Shown here: positions 1 through 7,663 of the stretch, piece by piece
How positions within the stretch are numbered: position 1 is the first letter of the stretch
Layout: the number at the start of each line of letters is the position of its first letter
Assembly: GCA_003486675.1 (NCBI GenBank)
Contig: DNGG01000289.1
Location: 1 to 25,612 of the forward strand
Reading direction: 5' to 3'
Origin: Cyanobacteria bacterium UBA11372
GTDB lineage: Bacteria > Cyanobacteriota > Cyanobacteriia > Cyanobacteriales > Aerosakkonemataceae
DNA: 25,612 bases
Notes under the pieces: model-generated
Told to the model about the DNA's origin: nothing
The model's database searches: none
The model's input: only the letters and a program-made list of their open reading frames with translations
Program-made: the position numbers and the translations under genes

Positions 1-539
1 AGAATTTGAATAAATGGTTGAATAAAGCTAGTAGCACCCGCAGGCGCGATGCCAAACATTAAAGGCATTCGGCAAGCAGCCGTTTTAGGATAGCGTTCTA
101 ACATACCTTGTTCTGCTTTAACTTTTTGTTCGCCATAATGACTGATAGGAGATACGGGATCTGTTTCTCTATAAGGAGCGTTAACACCATTGAAAACTTG
201 ATCGGTGGATGTGAAAACGCAGGGGATAGAATAATCAGCACAAAGTCCGGCAATATTCCAAGCAGCGGTAACATTGAGTGGGTAGCATTCATCAGGATGG
301 AGTTGACAATAATTCGGACTCGATTGTGCGGCGGTATGAATTACTCCTGCTGGTTTAATTTCTGCAAACAATTGCTTAATTTGCTCAAAGTCTCTCACGT
401 CTGCTTTAATCAGAGTTACCCCTGGAATTTCGACAGTTTTGGAAAAGTAGGTTCCATAAACCTCCCATTGCTGTTTGGCGAGTTGGCAAAGGTTCCATCC
501 CAGAAAACCGCTTGCACCAGTGACTAATAGTTTTTGCAT
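1..539 (-). CDS. RmlD-type SDR sugar-nucleotide reductase (3' part outside window)
   Basis: This is the N-terminal ~179 residues of an extended short-chain dehydrogenase of the RmlD (dTDP-4-dehydrorhamnose reductase) type. These enzymes use NAD(P)H to reduce or epimerise nucleotide sugars in the cytoplasm. Translation from the ATG at 539 begins MQKLLVTGASGFLGWN. It shows the Rossmann glycine motif GASGFLG (residues 8-14), the RmlD-like STDQVF segment (111-116) and the catalytic pair Y135xxxK139 in HYGEQK. The reading frame is open to the window edge, so the C-terminal substrate-binding part is missing. The gene is divergent from the nuclease at 660, and a strong hairpin lies between them. The precise substrate cannot be told; in cyanobacteria this branch is often annotated only as sugar nucleotide-binding protein. 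Confidence 0.85.
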   Translation of the reverse strand, partial: MQKLLVTGASGFLGWNLCQLAKQQWEVYGTYFSKTVEIPGVTLIKADVRDFEQIKQLFAEIKPAGVIHTAAQSSPNYCQLHPDECYPLNVTAAWNIAGLCADYSIPCVFTSTDQVFNGVNAPYRETDPVSPISHYGEQKVKAEQGMLERYPKTAACRMPLMFGIAPAGATSFIQPFIQI

Positions 540-597
540 ATGCCAACACCAAATCTACCAAAATAATTGTAGGATGGATTGAGCAATATAAACTCCC

Positions 598-631
598 AGA
601 AACCCGGTTTTTTTCAAAAAACCGGGTTTCT
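598..631. repeat. Palindromic AAACCCGG-family repeat (16-bp stem)
   Basis: AGAAACCCGGTTTTTT (598-613) is followed after a 2-nt loop by its exact reverse complement AAAAAACCGGGTTTCT (616-631). It sits between two divergent genes, so it is not needed there as a terminator for either. Related copies occur at 14960-14988, 21125-21153, 21223-21255 and, as a half copy, near 10253. It is a dispersed palindrome of the kind common in filamentous cyanobacteria. Confidence 0.85.
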
Positions 632-659
632 TAACCCTGTTGATGTAAAATATTAATCA

Positions 660-1208
660 ATGAAAACCATCGCTATTTACCTTGGCTTCGCCTGCCTGAT
701 TTTTAGCTTAGTCGGATGCGATCGCTTGTTTGGACCACCCACCTACTCAGTCAAGCGAGTCAGCGACGGAGATACTATCGTTGTCGTTGATGGCGATAAG
801 AATACCACCGTGCGCTTTGCCTGCGTGGATGCGCCGGAGATTCCCCATACCCAAAAAGAAAAACAAAGCCAAAAAATCCTGGATAAAAATCAATTTAACT
901 GGGGAATCAAAGCTCAAAATCGAGTGCAGCAGTTGGTAAAAAAAGGAGGCGATCGCGTAAATTTAACAGTTACCGATACCGATCAATACGGACGCAAAGT
1001 CAGTGAAGTTCGCTTGCCCAACGGCACTTTAATTCAACAAGTTTTGATTCAAGAAGGGTTAGCCTTAGTTTATCGTCCTTATTTAAAGAAGTGTCCCAGT
1101 GCCGCTATAATTGAGCAAGCAGAAGCAGATGCCAAGAAAAATTTGCGCGGTGTTTGGGGAGATCCGAAGTTTACGCCGCCTTGGGAATATCGGCGTAAAT
1201 CAAAGTAG
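660..1208 (+). CDS. Thermonuclease-family (SNase) lipoprotein
   Basis: This 182-aa protein belongs to the staphylococcal nuclease family, Ca2+-dependent enzymes that cut DNA and RNA. The N-terminus is a lipoprotein signal peptide ending in the lipobox LVGC, with C20 as the lipidated cysteine, so the mature enzyme should sit on a membrane outside the cytoplasm. The SNase fold runs from about residue 30 to 170: VSDGDTI, then VRFACVDAPE carrying R52, D57 and E60, and QYGRKVSEV carrying R112. These match the Arg-Glu-Arg catalytic set and the metal-binding Asp of the family. Length is normal. The ATG at 660 is preferred because it places the signal peptide at the very start. Likely roles are scavenging of extracellular DNA or defence of the cell surface; the sequence does not decide between them. 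Confidence 0.9.
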   Translation: MKTIAIYLGFACLIFSLVGCDRLFGPPTYSVKRVSDGDTIVVVDGDKNTTVRFACVDAPEIPHTQKEKQSQKILDKNQFNWGIKAQNRVQQLVKKGGDRVNLTVTDTDQYGRKVSEVRLPNGTLIQQVLIQEGLALVYRPYLKKCPSAAIIEQAEADAKKNLRGVWGDPKFTPPWEYRRKSK

Positions 1209-1219
1209 ATTTTGATTGT

Positions 1220-1280
1220 GTAGGGGCGGGTTTTACCAATCAATCCGTGGCTCCACGAAATATTTCGTTAAACCCGCCCC
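1220..1280. repeat. 61-bp MITE-like element with GTAGGGGCGGGTTT/AAACCCGCCCC ends
   Basis: GGGGCGGGTTT (1223-1233) and AAACCCGCCCC (1270-1280) form an 11-bp perfect terminal inverted repeat. The interior holds a small CGTGG/CCACG hairpin and a 12-bp palindrome CGAAATATTTCG. A second element with the same ends and nearly the same length, but a different interior, lies at 23505-23564. It sits at the convergent junction between the nuclease gene and the YbjN-domain gene, and may act as a bidirectional terminator there. Confidence 0.8.
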
Positions 1281-1331
1281 GCCTTGCGTTACGGATGCAA
1301 CCGGAGATGATATGATTCGAGGAGGTTTCTG

Positions 1332-2486
1332 CTAGGATTCTATTTGAGCGATCGCATCTTTTGCTTCCACATTACCATCAATCACAGACATAATTCCCGG
1401 CAAGTATTCATCCATCATCATCACGTTGGTATAAACCAACTGTTTTATCTGAGGAAAAGTCAGCGTCGAACCTTCTACATCAATACTGGTTTTGTAGCGA
1501 ATTTCCCCAGTTGAAAAATCCAGTTCAAAATTGCCAATAATCGTGCCAGAATTAGCTCTTGTGATGAATTCTGCTATTGCTAACCGCTTATTTTCTGGTA
1601 CGGTAACGGGGCAAATCGAGTAAAAGACAAATTGTGCTTGTTCAGTTCTAGCTTTAGCGTAACAAGTCCACTTGCCATTTTTACCTTGAAAAGCCATCCG
1701 CAAAACTGGCTCCCCTTTAATTTTAGCAAAAGGCCAGTCATCTTCTGTAAAGAAATTGACAATTGCTGACAAAATATTCTGACTGATGCCAGAAGAACTA
1801 GATTCAGCTAATTCTTCAAAAGCCTTGCCCATTGACTCTATTGCTTGAGCAATACTTTCTTCATTGATATTTGATAAAGTCGTATCAACCCACTCTTCAA
1901 ATCCCTTGGTTACTTCAAGCAGCGCCTGAGAAACTGCATCGCTACTCATTGTCTGAAGATTAACTTCAGCCCAATCAGTGAAAAAATTAACGATCGCATC
2001 GTTAACTTTGTCGCTATCGATACTGTCGGCGGTAATTGCCTCTGGACTAAGATAATCCCAGAAAGTGCGATAGCCTGTTTCGTGCTGTTTTACCTGCAAA
2101 GCTAACCAACTTTCAGTAAATAAAAGTGGATTTTCGGGTTGTTCTTGGTTTAGGCTTTTGAGGTAAGCTGGTGCATCAGCAAAGTGGGGGGTAAGGTGTG
2201 TTAGTAAATCTGGTTTTAGACTCGCTGTAATTTCAATATTGGATTCGCTAGTGAATTCTGCCGCTGTGAGAGAGCCGCGCAATTCGGGTTTAAGATTGAA
2301 TAATGCTTCTGTGTCGATGCGTTGGTAAAGTTCGGGAGTTACTTGAAAAGTGAGACGCGACTCGATTAGGGTGTCTTCTTGTTTGGTTAGGGTGAGAGTT
2401 ATTGCGTGGACACTTAGGGGAGATTGGGAGGAGTCGCGTAGGGTTAAGTCGGTGTCGAGTTGGTGAGTTTGGGTATGAGTGGTCAT
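1332..2486 (-). CDS. YbjN-domain protein next to the eCIS-type toxin locus
   Basis: This is a 384-aa soluble protein without a signal peptide. Residues ~240-372 read as a YbjN domain (type III secretion chaperone-like fold): DDWPFAKIKGEPVLRMAF, then alternating strands, then a helix ending VYTNVMMMDEYLPGI. The first ~145 residues are beta-rich and not recognised. The middle (~150-235) is helical and acidic. The phrase AIVNFFT occurs twice, at 164-170 and 241-247, each followed within a few residues by a Trp, which hints at an internal duplication. The gene lies 135 bp downstream of the putative immunity gene on the same strand as the DUF4157 toxin. A chaperone or loading role for the toxin would fit the YbjN fold, but that is inference from position only. 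The ATG at 2486 is the natural start. Confidence 0.75.
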   Translation of the reverse strand: MTTHTQTHQLDTDLTLRDSSQSPLSVHAITLTLTKQEDTLIESRLTFQVTPELYQRIDTEALFNLKPELRGSLTAAEFTSESNIEITASLKPDLLTHLTPHFADAPAYLKSLNQEQPENPLLFTESWLALQVKQHETGYRTFWDYLSPEAITADSIDSDKVNDAIVNFFTDWAEVNLQTMSSDAVSQALLEVTKGFEEWVDTTLSNINEESIAQAIESMGKAFEELAESSSSGISQNILSAIVNFFTEDDWPFAKIKGEPVLRMAFQGKNGKWTCYAKARTEQAQFVFYSICPVTVPENKRLAIAEFITRANSGTIIGNFELDFSTGEIRYKTSIDVEGSTLTFPQIKQLVYTNVMMMDEYLPGIMSVIDGNVEAKDAIAQIES

Positions 2487-2621
2487 GTGGAGTTATCCCT
2501 GGACTGATGGAGTTTTTGGTTGGGGGGAGGGGGAAGGCGGGGGCGATCGCATACTCTAATCCCAAACTGATTATTCCCCACATCAAGTGGGCAGGCCGTC
2601 AAAATCGTTTTTAAACAGCTA

Positions 2622-3365
2622 TTAGCTATACTGATACGGATCGGTCGTTTCATTCCATGTAGTTGTTCCATCTAATTCGTAAACAAGGTCTGAAACTGCT
2701 TTGGCAAGCTTCGCTCCATCGATAAAAAACTTTTGATCGAAAACTCCCAGATACAGAATCAGTTGCTTTGGCACCCCAGCTCTTTGACGAACAGACAACT
2801 CACTTGGCGTCTTTCCCTGGTACGTTTCCAGCTCTAGGTATGCCTCATGGATCTTTGTAAACAGCTGCTTGGGTACGTATGGAACTTCGGAATGTAGCTC
2901 ATCGATAAGTGAGGCATTCTCTCTAAGCTTACCCACCCTATCCAAGATTTTTTTTGCTTTTGCTAAAGACTCTGGGCTGTAGAAATCAGCTACTACTACG
3001 CATTTACTGGGTAGATATGACGATTCCCCATTCCAACTCTTATCACGCGCGAATGTGCGGATCAATTCAGTGTCTTTGCTCTCCAATTTTATGGGAACCG
3101 CAAGCTGTAGCTTTATCTCACACGTATCTGCCCATATATCTTCCCAATTCTCACTAGGCGGGTAGTCCATCAAATAATTTGTGAAGAAATGGTCTACAGT
3201 CCACTTCTCAAAGGGACTCGGCGAAATCCCCAAATCATTGATCATTTCTCTGACCATTTCTTGGGTTCCTTTGTTGATGCGTTTTATTTGCACTGGTGTC
3301 GCGAAGAAAGATAATTCACGTACCTGTTCATCGAACGAAACACTCCAGAGTATAAAGTTTTCCAT
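2622..3365 (-). CDS. Unknown protein, candidate immunity protein for the HNH toxin
   Basis: A 247-aa protein of mixed alpha/beta character, with no signal peptide or membrane segment, that I cannot place in a known family. The ATG at 3365 begins MENFILWSVSF, 8 bases past the toxin TGA stop (3374-3376). The GAAAGG at the end of the toxin gene is positioned as its ribosome binding site. A TTG at 3377 would give four more residues (MKGH) and overlap the toxin stop, but the ATG has the better spacing. Polymorphic nuclease toxins are commonly followed directly by an immunity gene, and the tight coupling here suggests that role. No HIP1 octamer lies in this gene or in the 3' half of the toxin gene. 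Other possibilities are a regulator or an unrelated accessory protein. Confidence 0.7.
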   Translation of the reverse strand: MENFILWSVSFDEQVRELSFFATPVQIKRINKGTQEMVREMINDLGISPSPFEKWTVDHFFTNYLMDYPPSENWEDIWADTCEIKLQLAVPIKLESKDTELIRTFARDKSWNGESSYLPSKCVVVADFYSPESLAKAKKILDRVGKLRENASLIDELHSEVPYVPKQLFTKIHEAYLELETYQGKTPSELSVRQRAGVPKQLILYLGVFDQKFFIDGAKLAKAVSDLVYELDGTTTWNETTDPYQYS

Positions 3366-3373
3366 ATGACCTT

Positions 3374-6300
3374 TCAATCCCGTGGATTGTCGTTAGGACC
3401 TCGGAAGTTTTTTCCAACTTTGCGGATGTATGTTCCTTTGCTTTTGGCGCTATTACATGACTCGCATAATACTTGCAAGTGGCTTGGATTATCGTACCAC
3501 TCATTCCTCTGATCCTGTGTCATATTGTGACCTTCCGTGTTCCAGTGGATAGTAACATCTATAGTATGGTCTATCTCTAGTTCTGCCCTTGTGACGAGAG
3601 GCTTGTGGTTAGGTCCTAGAGTTCCTTTGTTTTGACATTTATACAATTTTTCCCCTGTTGGGGTCTGCTGTCCAGAATCAGCCCGTTCCAGTACCGTATT
3701 GATTTGATCGGCACGAAACTGCTTCTTGTAAAACTTATCGCGTATGCTAATCTCTGGTTTTATTTCCCAATGCTCCGGATTCACCACGTATATAGATCCG
3801 TGTTTCCCCTCCTGCGGGGTGTAAGATGGTACTTTTTCTTTATCAAATGTGTATTGATCGCGCGTCCCTGGAAGAAGATAACAACCATAAACATCTGGGT
3901 TTTCTGTCCATTGTTTTGTCCGCCTTTGAGCAGTCCGCAGATTTACACCCAGAAGAGTGGCAAGCTGTTGCGTCAAAAAGGTATCTTTTCCAAACGCCTG
4001 TTTTGCTGTCGCTAAATCTTTATCCTCTGCTTTTTGTTTTCCTTCCTCCGTTTCTTCAGGACTAGCAACATATTTGAAATTCCAGGTCTTACCTCCATCA
4101 ACCACAGTCATCGACTTAAAGACCGGATTGTCGTTCTTGATCTTAGCAGCAACTTTTTGGGCATCTTCTTGTGCAATCGCACCATTTTGAGCATACTTAG
4201 CTTCCTCTTGATGAAGCTGTTTCAGCCCTTCTTTAACCTTCCGGTCGTGTTCTACACCATCTTGATCGCTACCTTTTCCATCCTTGTTGTCCTTATTTTC
4301 CTTACCCTTACCCAACAAACTCTTACCCTTCTCGACGATAAAATTCGCCAACTTATTCAAGGCGTTTTCTATCGGCGCTTGAATCTTCTTAATTACATTC
4401 TTAATATGCTCGCTAACCCCTCCCAAACCAATCAATCGCGCCAGGAAACTAATCATCACTGGAAGAGAACGCCCCATCGTCTGTTCGACATAATTAGCCG
4501 CCCCAGCGACATTCCCCGACGCAATATTTCCAATCGAATTAAATACCGCTTCTGCTAACGCGGCTATCTGCGAACCCCGCTCGATAAAGAACATCACGGT
4601 GTTATAAATTGCCATCACCGCCTGAATAATTGCCCCCGCTGGATTAAACATGGAAATCAACTTACTAATCGCAGCGGTAATTACACTGTTCATCACCCAT
4701 TCTTTAATCCCGCCGATTACCATTTCTTGCAGATTTCCGGCAAATTCTGAGATTTTCTGCCAAGCCGCAGCTAACCCACCTGTGACAATTGTCCTGAGAA
4801 AATCAAATGCTTTCTCCAGCCGCGATACTTTCTGTTCCCCTATTTTATTGGCTAATTTACCCCGCAATCTTTCATAAGTAGCACCCAAAACTTGCAGGAC
4901 AATAGACACAATTCCTTTCAAGTCAAACTGGGCTGGAAGCGTCAAACCAGCACCCGCTAATGCACCAAATAGCCAACCTGTCAAGCCATTCTTTAAGTGA
5001 GTGGCGACGTTACCAGAAAACTTCTGGAAGCCACCGCGCACCGCCCCGACGAGGTTGCCACAAAAACCAACTGGATCTTTAAGAATACTGGTAAAAACAC
5101 CGCCCGCTTTCCGCAGAATTCCCATTACCTTCGCGCCGGCGCCGCCTGCCATATTCAGGAAGCCTTCAAAGGCGAATTCCATCACCTTTGTCCCCGCAGA
5201 GACGGCAAAGTTTTTGATGCGTCCAATCGGTTCGAGGAAAACGTTTTTAACCTTCTCAAATGCCCCCATTGGATTGAGTGCATCACCTATTCCCAATGAG
5301 TTTATAGCCTTCCCAAACAGTCCTTTAATTGCATCCCAAGTCAGGTTCAATTTAGCGATTTCTCCATTAAACCAATCAAAACCTTTCTGCAACGACCCCG
5401 ATTGTTGTAAATTGTTAAAAATATTGTCGCCGTTTGGTACTAAACTGAGCAGACCGCGAACTAGGTTGGTAGCATTGCGCTGGACTGGGGCGTCGCTAAT
5501 GGGGTCTTTTCCTAATATTAATGTCAGTAAAGGATAGCCTGGTAGTCGGCTGGCAAAGGAGGCGATCGCTTTTTTTATTTTATCAATCGGGTTGCCAATT
5601 CCGAGAAAGTCTCCCTGGATGCGAGGACTTACGGAACTTACCGCCAATGACTGACGCTGGATTGTATTTTTATTGTTAAAGGGAGAAGAATTTGTGAATT
5701 GCTTGGCTTGAATTGGTTCTTCTTGTGTTTCTTCTTGTTCCTCTTCTTGTGGTTTTTGCCGCAGTTCCTTATTCTGGCTCGGGTTGGTATTATAACTGGA
5801 GATTTCTTTTGCAGCGATGGTTTCACCTTGCGTTTCCGAGCGGAATTCGCTGCTTTCTTTGTTAAGGGGGGTTGCTTGGAATGACTTTTCTTCCTGGGAA
5901 GTAGGAATTTCCTTCGCCTGAAGTATTTCAGGTTCTTCCTCTTGCTGAGGTTGCCTTTGCACTTGTTTATTCATCCGCATCGCTGCACCCTGCTGGATGG
6001 TGTGCGTCAACTCGTGCGCCGTCAATTCATTCTTACCGGGAGATTTCCCAGCACCGTAGTAAATATCGCTACCATGAGCAAATGCCTGCGCCCCCAACTC
6101 CTTATTCATCTGCACGGCATTCGAGTCGTTATGCACTTTTATAGAGCTAAAATCTGCTCCAAAGCGCGGCTCCATGAAACTACGTACATCGGAGGGTAAA
6201 GGACTACCTCCACCCTTTGAACTGTTGAGACGGCTTTCGATGCTGGGAGAAGCTTGGGTAGTGCGATCGCCTGAGCGTTGCACCAGAGGTTGCGTTTGAA

Positions 6301-7204
6301 TTTCCTCTTGCTCTGCCTCAGTTTGACGTTGAATTGGTTGTTGTAAGGCTGAGTCTGGCATGGTCATGACTTTCGCCGCCATGTTGTCAGCTTCTTGTTC
6401 GTATTTATCTCCGGGTGCGCCAACTGTTAGTTTGGTTTGAATTGAAGATTCGCAGTCACTGCATTTAGCTTGAATTGCCCCATCTGACTGCATTTGCTCT
6501 GATTCTTCTTGCTTGACATCAGATGTTTGTTGACGTTGAATTCCTCCTGGGTAAGTGCTGGAAACTCCCGCTCTAGATGGCGCTTCTATAGAAATATTTC
6601 GCCAATTAAAACCTGCACGGGCGATTTTTGGCTGTTGCGATCGCCCTTCTGTCGATATGGTTGAATTGCAAGATTCCTCTGGGCTTTTTTCTTCTGATTC
6701 TTGTTCTTCCTCTTGTTGGCGTTGAATTCCGCCTGGGTAGGTGCTTGATTCTACCGCTCTAGGAGGCGCTTCGATGGATATATTTCGCCAATTCAAGCCA
6801 GCACGGGCAATTTTCGGCTGTGGTGTTTGTTCTTCTGTTGATATTGTGGGATTGCTGGATGTGGCTAAGTCCTGTGCGCTTTTTTCTTCTTTTGAGGCTG
6901 TTTCTTGACGTTGAATTGAAACCGCCTCTGGCTTCAATTTTATTCCTTGTTCTTGTTCTTCGTCTTCTTGGCGTTGAATTCCACTACGAGAAGGCGCTTC
7001 TACAGAAATATTGCGCCAGTCTAACCTAGCACGGGCGATTTTTGGCTGTTGCGCTTGCCCTTGGGTCGATATCTTTGAATCGCTTGCAATAGCGTCATAT
7101 CCCTCATCAGTGAAAGGGCGTTGCCCCAATAGGGGCGAACTTGATTGATTTGAGTGGGAGGGTGTAGCTGAGTTTTTGGTTTGGGCGTAGGATCTTTCGC
7201 TCAT
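3374..7204 (-). CDS. DUF4157/eCIS-core protein with C-terminal HTH-HNH nuclease (candidate polymorphic toxin)
   Basis: A 1276-aa modular protein. Residues 1-240 are Gln/Glu-rich linker with three repeats containing KIAR-x-x-x-WRNIS-x-EAP (53-79, 129-164, 191-226) and many IQRQ tetrapeptides. Residues 247-282 hold CSDCE followed by LTVGAPGDKYEQEAD, the segment that usually precedes DUF4157. DUF4157 (eCIS core, Pfam PF13699) spans ~336-411 with the metalloprotease-like motif HELTH (397-401). About 530-960 is a long amphipathic, glycine-rich helical region typical of cargo in this class. Residues 986-1047 resemble a linker seen in related proteins (VVDGGKTW). Residues 1075-1098 read as a helix-turn-helix. 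1185-1256 is an HNH-type nuclease with D1211-H1212, H1242 and LCESCNSAK. DUF4157 proteins are known to associate with extracellular contractile injection systems. The likely role is a DNA-cutting effector; no eCIS tail genes are present here. RBS GGGAG lies upstream of the ATG. Confidence 0.88.
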   Translation of the reverse strand: MSERSYAQTKNSATPSHSNQSSSPLLGQRPFTDEGYDAIASDSKISTQGQAQQPKIARARLDWRNISVEAPSRSGIQRQEDEEQEQGIKLKPEAVSIQRQETASKEEKSAQDLATSSNPTISTEEQTPQPKIARAGLNWRNISIEAPPRAVESSTYPGGIQRQQEEEQESEEKSPEESCNSTISTEGRSQQPKIARAGFNWRNISIEAPSRAGVSSTYPGGIQRQQTSDVKQEESEQMQSDGAIQAKCSDCESSIQTKLTVGAPGDKYEQEADNMAAKVMTMPDSALQQPIQRQTEAEQEEIQTQPLVQRSGDRTTQASPSIESRLNSSKGGGSPLPSDVRSFMEPRFGADFSSIKVHNDSNAVQMNKELGAQAFAHGSDIYYGAGKSPGKNELTAHELTHTIQQGAAMRMNKQVQRQPQQEEEPEILQAKEIPTSQEEKSFQATPLNKESSEFRSETQGETIAAKEISSYNTNPSQNKELRQKPQEEEQEETQEEPIQAKQFTNSSPFNNKNTIQRQSLAVSSVSPRIQGDFLGIGNPIDKIKKAIASFASRLPGYPLLTLILGKDPISDAPVQRNATNLVRGLLSLVPNGDNIFNNLQQSGSLQKGFDWFNGEIAKLNLTWDAIKGLFGKAINSLGIGDALNPMGAFEKVKNVFLEPIGRIKNFAVSAGTKVMEFAFEGFLNMAGGAGAKVMGILRKAGGVFTSILKDPVGFCGNLVGAVRGGFQKFSGNVATHLKNGLTGWLFGALAGAGLTLPAQFDLKGIVSIVLQVLGATYERLRGKLANKIGEQKVSRLEKAFDFLRTIVTGGLAAAWQKISEFAGNLQEMVIGGIKEWVMNSVITAAISKLISMFNPAGAIIQAVMAIYNTVMFFIERGSQIAALAEAVFNSIGNIASGNVAGAANYVEQTMGRSLPVMISFLARLIGLGGVSEHIKNVIKKIQAPIENALNKLANFIVEKGKSLLGKGKENKDNKDGKGSDQDGVEHDRKVKEGLKQLHQEEAKYAQNGAIAQEDAQKVAAKIKNDNPVFKSMTVVDGGKTWNFKYVASPEETEEGKQKAEDKDLATAKQAFGKDTFLTQQLATLLGVNLRTAQRRTKQWTENPDVYGCYLLPGTRDQYTFDKEKVPSYTPQEGKHGSIYVVNPEHWEIKPEISIRDKFYKKQFRADQINTVLERADSGQQTPTGEKLYKCQNKGTLGPNHKPLVTRAELEIDHTIDVTIHWNTEGHNMTQDQRNEWYDNPSHLQVLCESCNSAKSKGTYIRKVGKNFRGPNDNPRD
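3437..3652 (-). other. HNH nuclease module of the toxin (residues 1185-1256)
   Basis: The module reads LYKCQNKG, then AELEIDHTIDVTIHW, then NPSHLQVLCESCNSAKSK. The first motif His is H1212. The position usually held by Asn before LQ is H1242, and the last His is replaced by N1251, so the signature is H-H-N rather than H-N-H. Only C1190, C1247 and C1250 are close enough to bind a structural zinc, with H1200 as a possible fourth ligand. Asn in the last position is common in HNH families, so activity is likely. Confidence 0.75.
6527..7048 (-). repeat. Three N-terminal repeats (WRNISIEAP type) in the toxin
   Basis: Repeat copies are at 6968-7048, 6713-6820 and 6527-6634, spaced about 62-76 residues apart. 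Each starts QPKIAR, continues with WRNIS(I/V)EAP and ends in IQRQ. Copies two and three also share a SSTYPGGIQRQQ tail. The repeat precedes the DUF4157 domain. It is conserved at DNA level too, which points to recent internal duplication or gene conversion. Confidence 0.85.
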
Positions 7205-7552
7205 TGTGTTTCTCTCCCAGACATGGCTTTAATTGCACAACTAGGCCGCGTAGCTTTTATCCCTACCCTGATGTCACTCGCCCTACTGGCCTCAATTTCC
7301 TGCTATTGTTTAACCGGCATTATAGCAGTACAATTCCCACAAATGCTTGGTTTATATGTAAATTTTAACTACAAATTTTTTGGGGATAGAAGACTACCGG
7401 CGATCGCTATAACTTTGGTCTAACTTGAAACTGGCGATCGCCGCGCACAGATAGCCTAATTTATGCCAGAATCAGGACGGTCATAAACTGACAGTAAAAG
7501 TTAGTCAGGGAAAGACAAGCTTTTCTAGCAATCAGCAAGCTTGCAATAGACT

Positions 7553-7611
7553 TCTCCAAAAACTCTTGTGGGATAGGCGTCTCGCCTGTCTTTGAGATTG
7601 TTTGTTGGAGA
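7553..7611. repeat. Nested palindrome (GGATAGGCGTCTCGCCTGTC type)
   Basis: The inner hairpin pairs 7572-7579 with 7583-7590 (8 bp including one G-T pair, loop TCT). The outer arms TCTCCAA (7553-7559) and TTGGAGA (7605-7611) are also complementary. This has the look of a small dispersed repeat rather than a terminator, since no T-run follows on either strand. Confidence 0.55.
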
Positions 7612-7623
7612 GGTTTAATGTAT

Positions 7624-7647
7624 AACTGCCGGGTATGAGCGGCAGTT
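7624..7647 (-). terminator. Probable terminator hairpin of the LapA-family gene
   Basis: AACTGCCG (7624-7631) pairs perfectly with CGGCAGTT (7640-7647) around an 8-nt loop. It lies 16 bases beyond the stop of the minus-strand gene ending at 7664. The following minus-strand bases are AT-rich but lack a long T-run, so efficiency is uncertain. Confidence 0.55.
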
Positions 7648-7663
7648 TAGATGAGTTTAAAAA

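Larger units (their letters stand above)
7205..7663. other. Gene-poor stretch between toxin start and lapA-family gene
   Basis: 459 bases without a convincing gene. It should hold the toxin promoter on the minus strand. Two HIP1 octamers occur near 7401 and 7435. Two hairpins are listed separately (7553-7611 and 7624-7647). The plus-strand frame 7181-7423 is open but overlaps the toxin start and shows no recognisable family. Confidence 0.6.

Noticed and set aside
108..527. 139-codon plus-strand frame opposite the RmlD-type gene
   Set aside because: The minus strand encodes clear SDR motifs over the same bases, so this is an antisense shadow.
7181..7423. 80-codon plus-strand frame with hydrophobic stretch
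   Set aside because: It overlaps the start of the toxin gene on the other strand, has no recognisable family or ribosome binding site, and spans the toxin promoter region.
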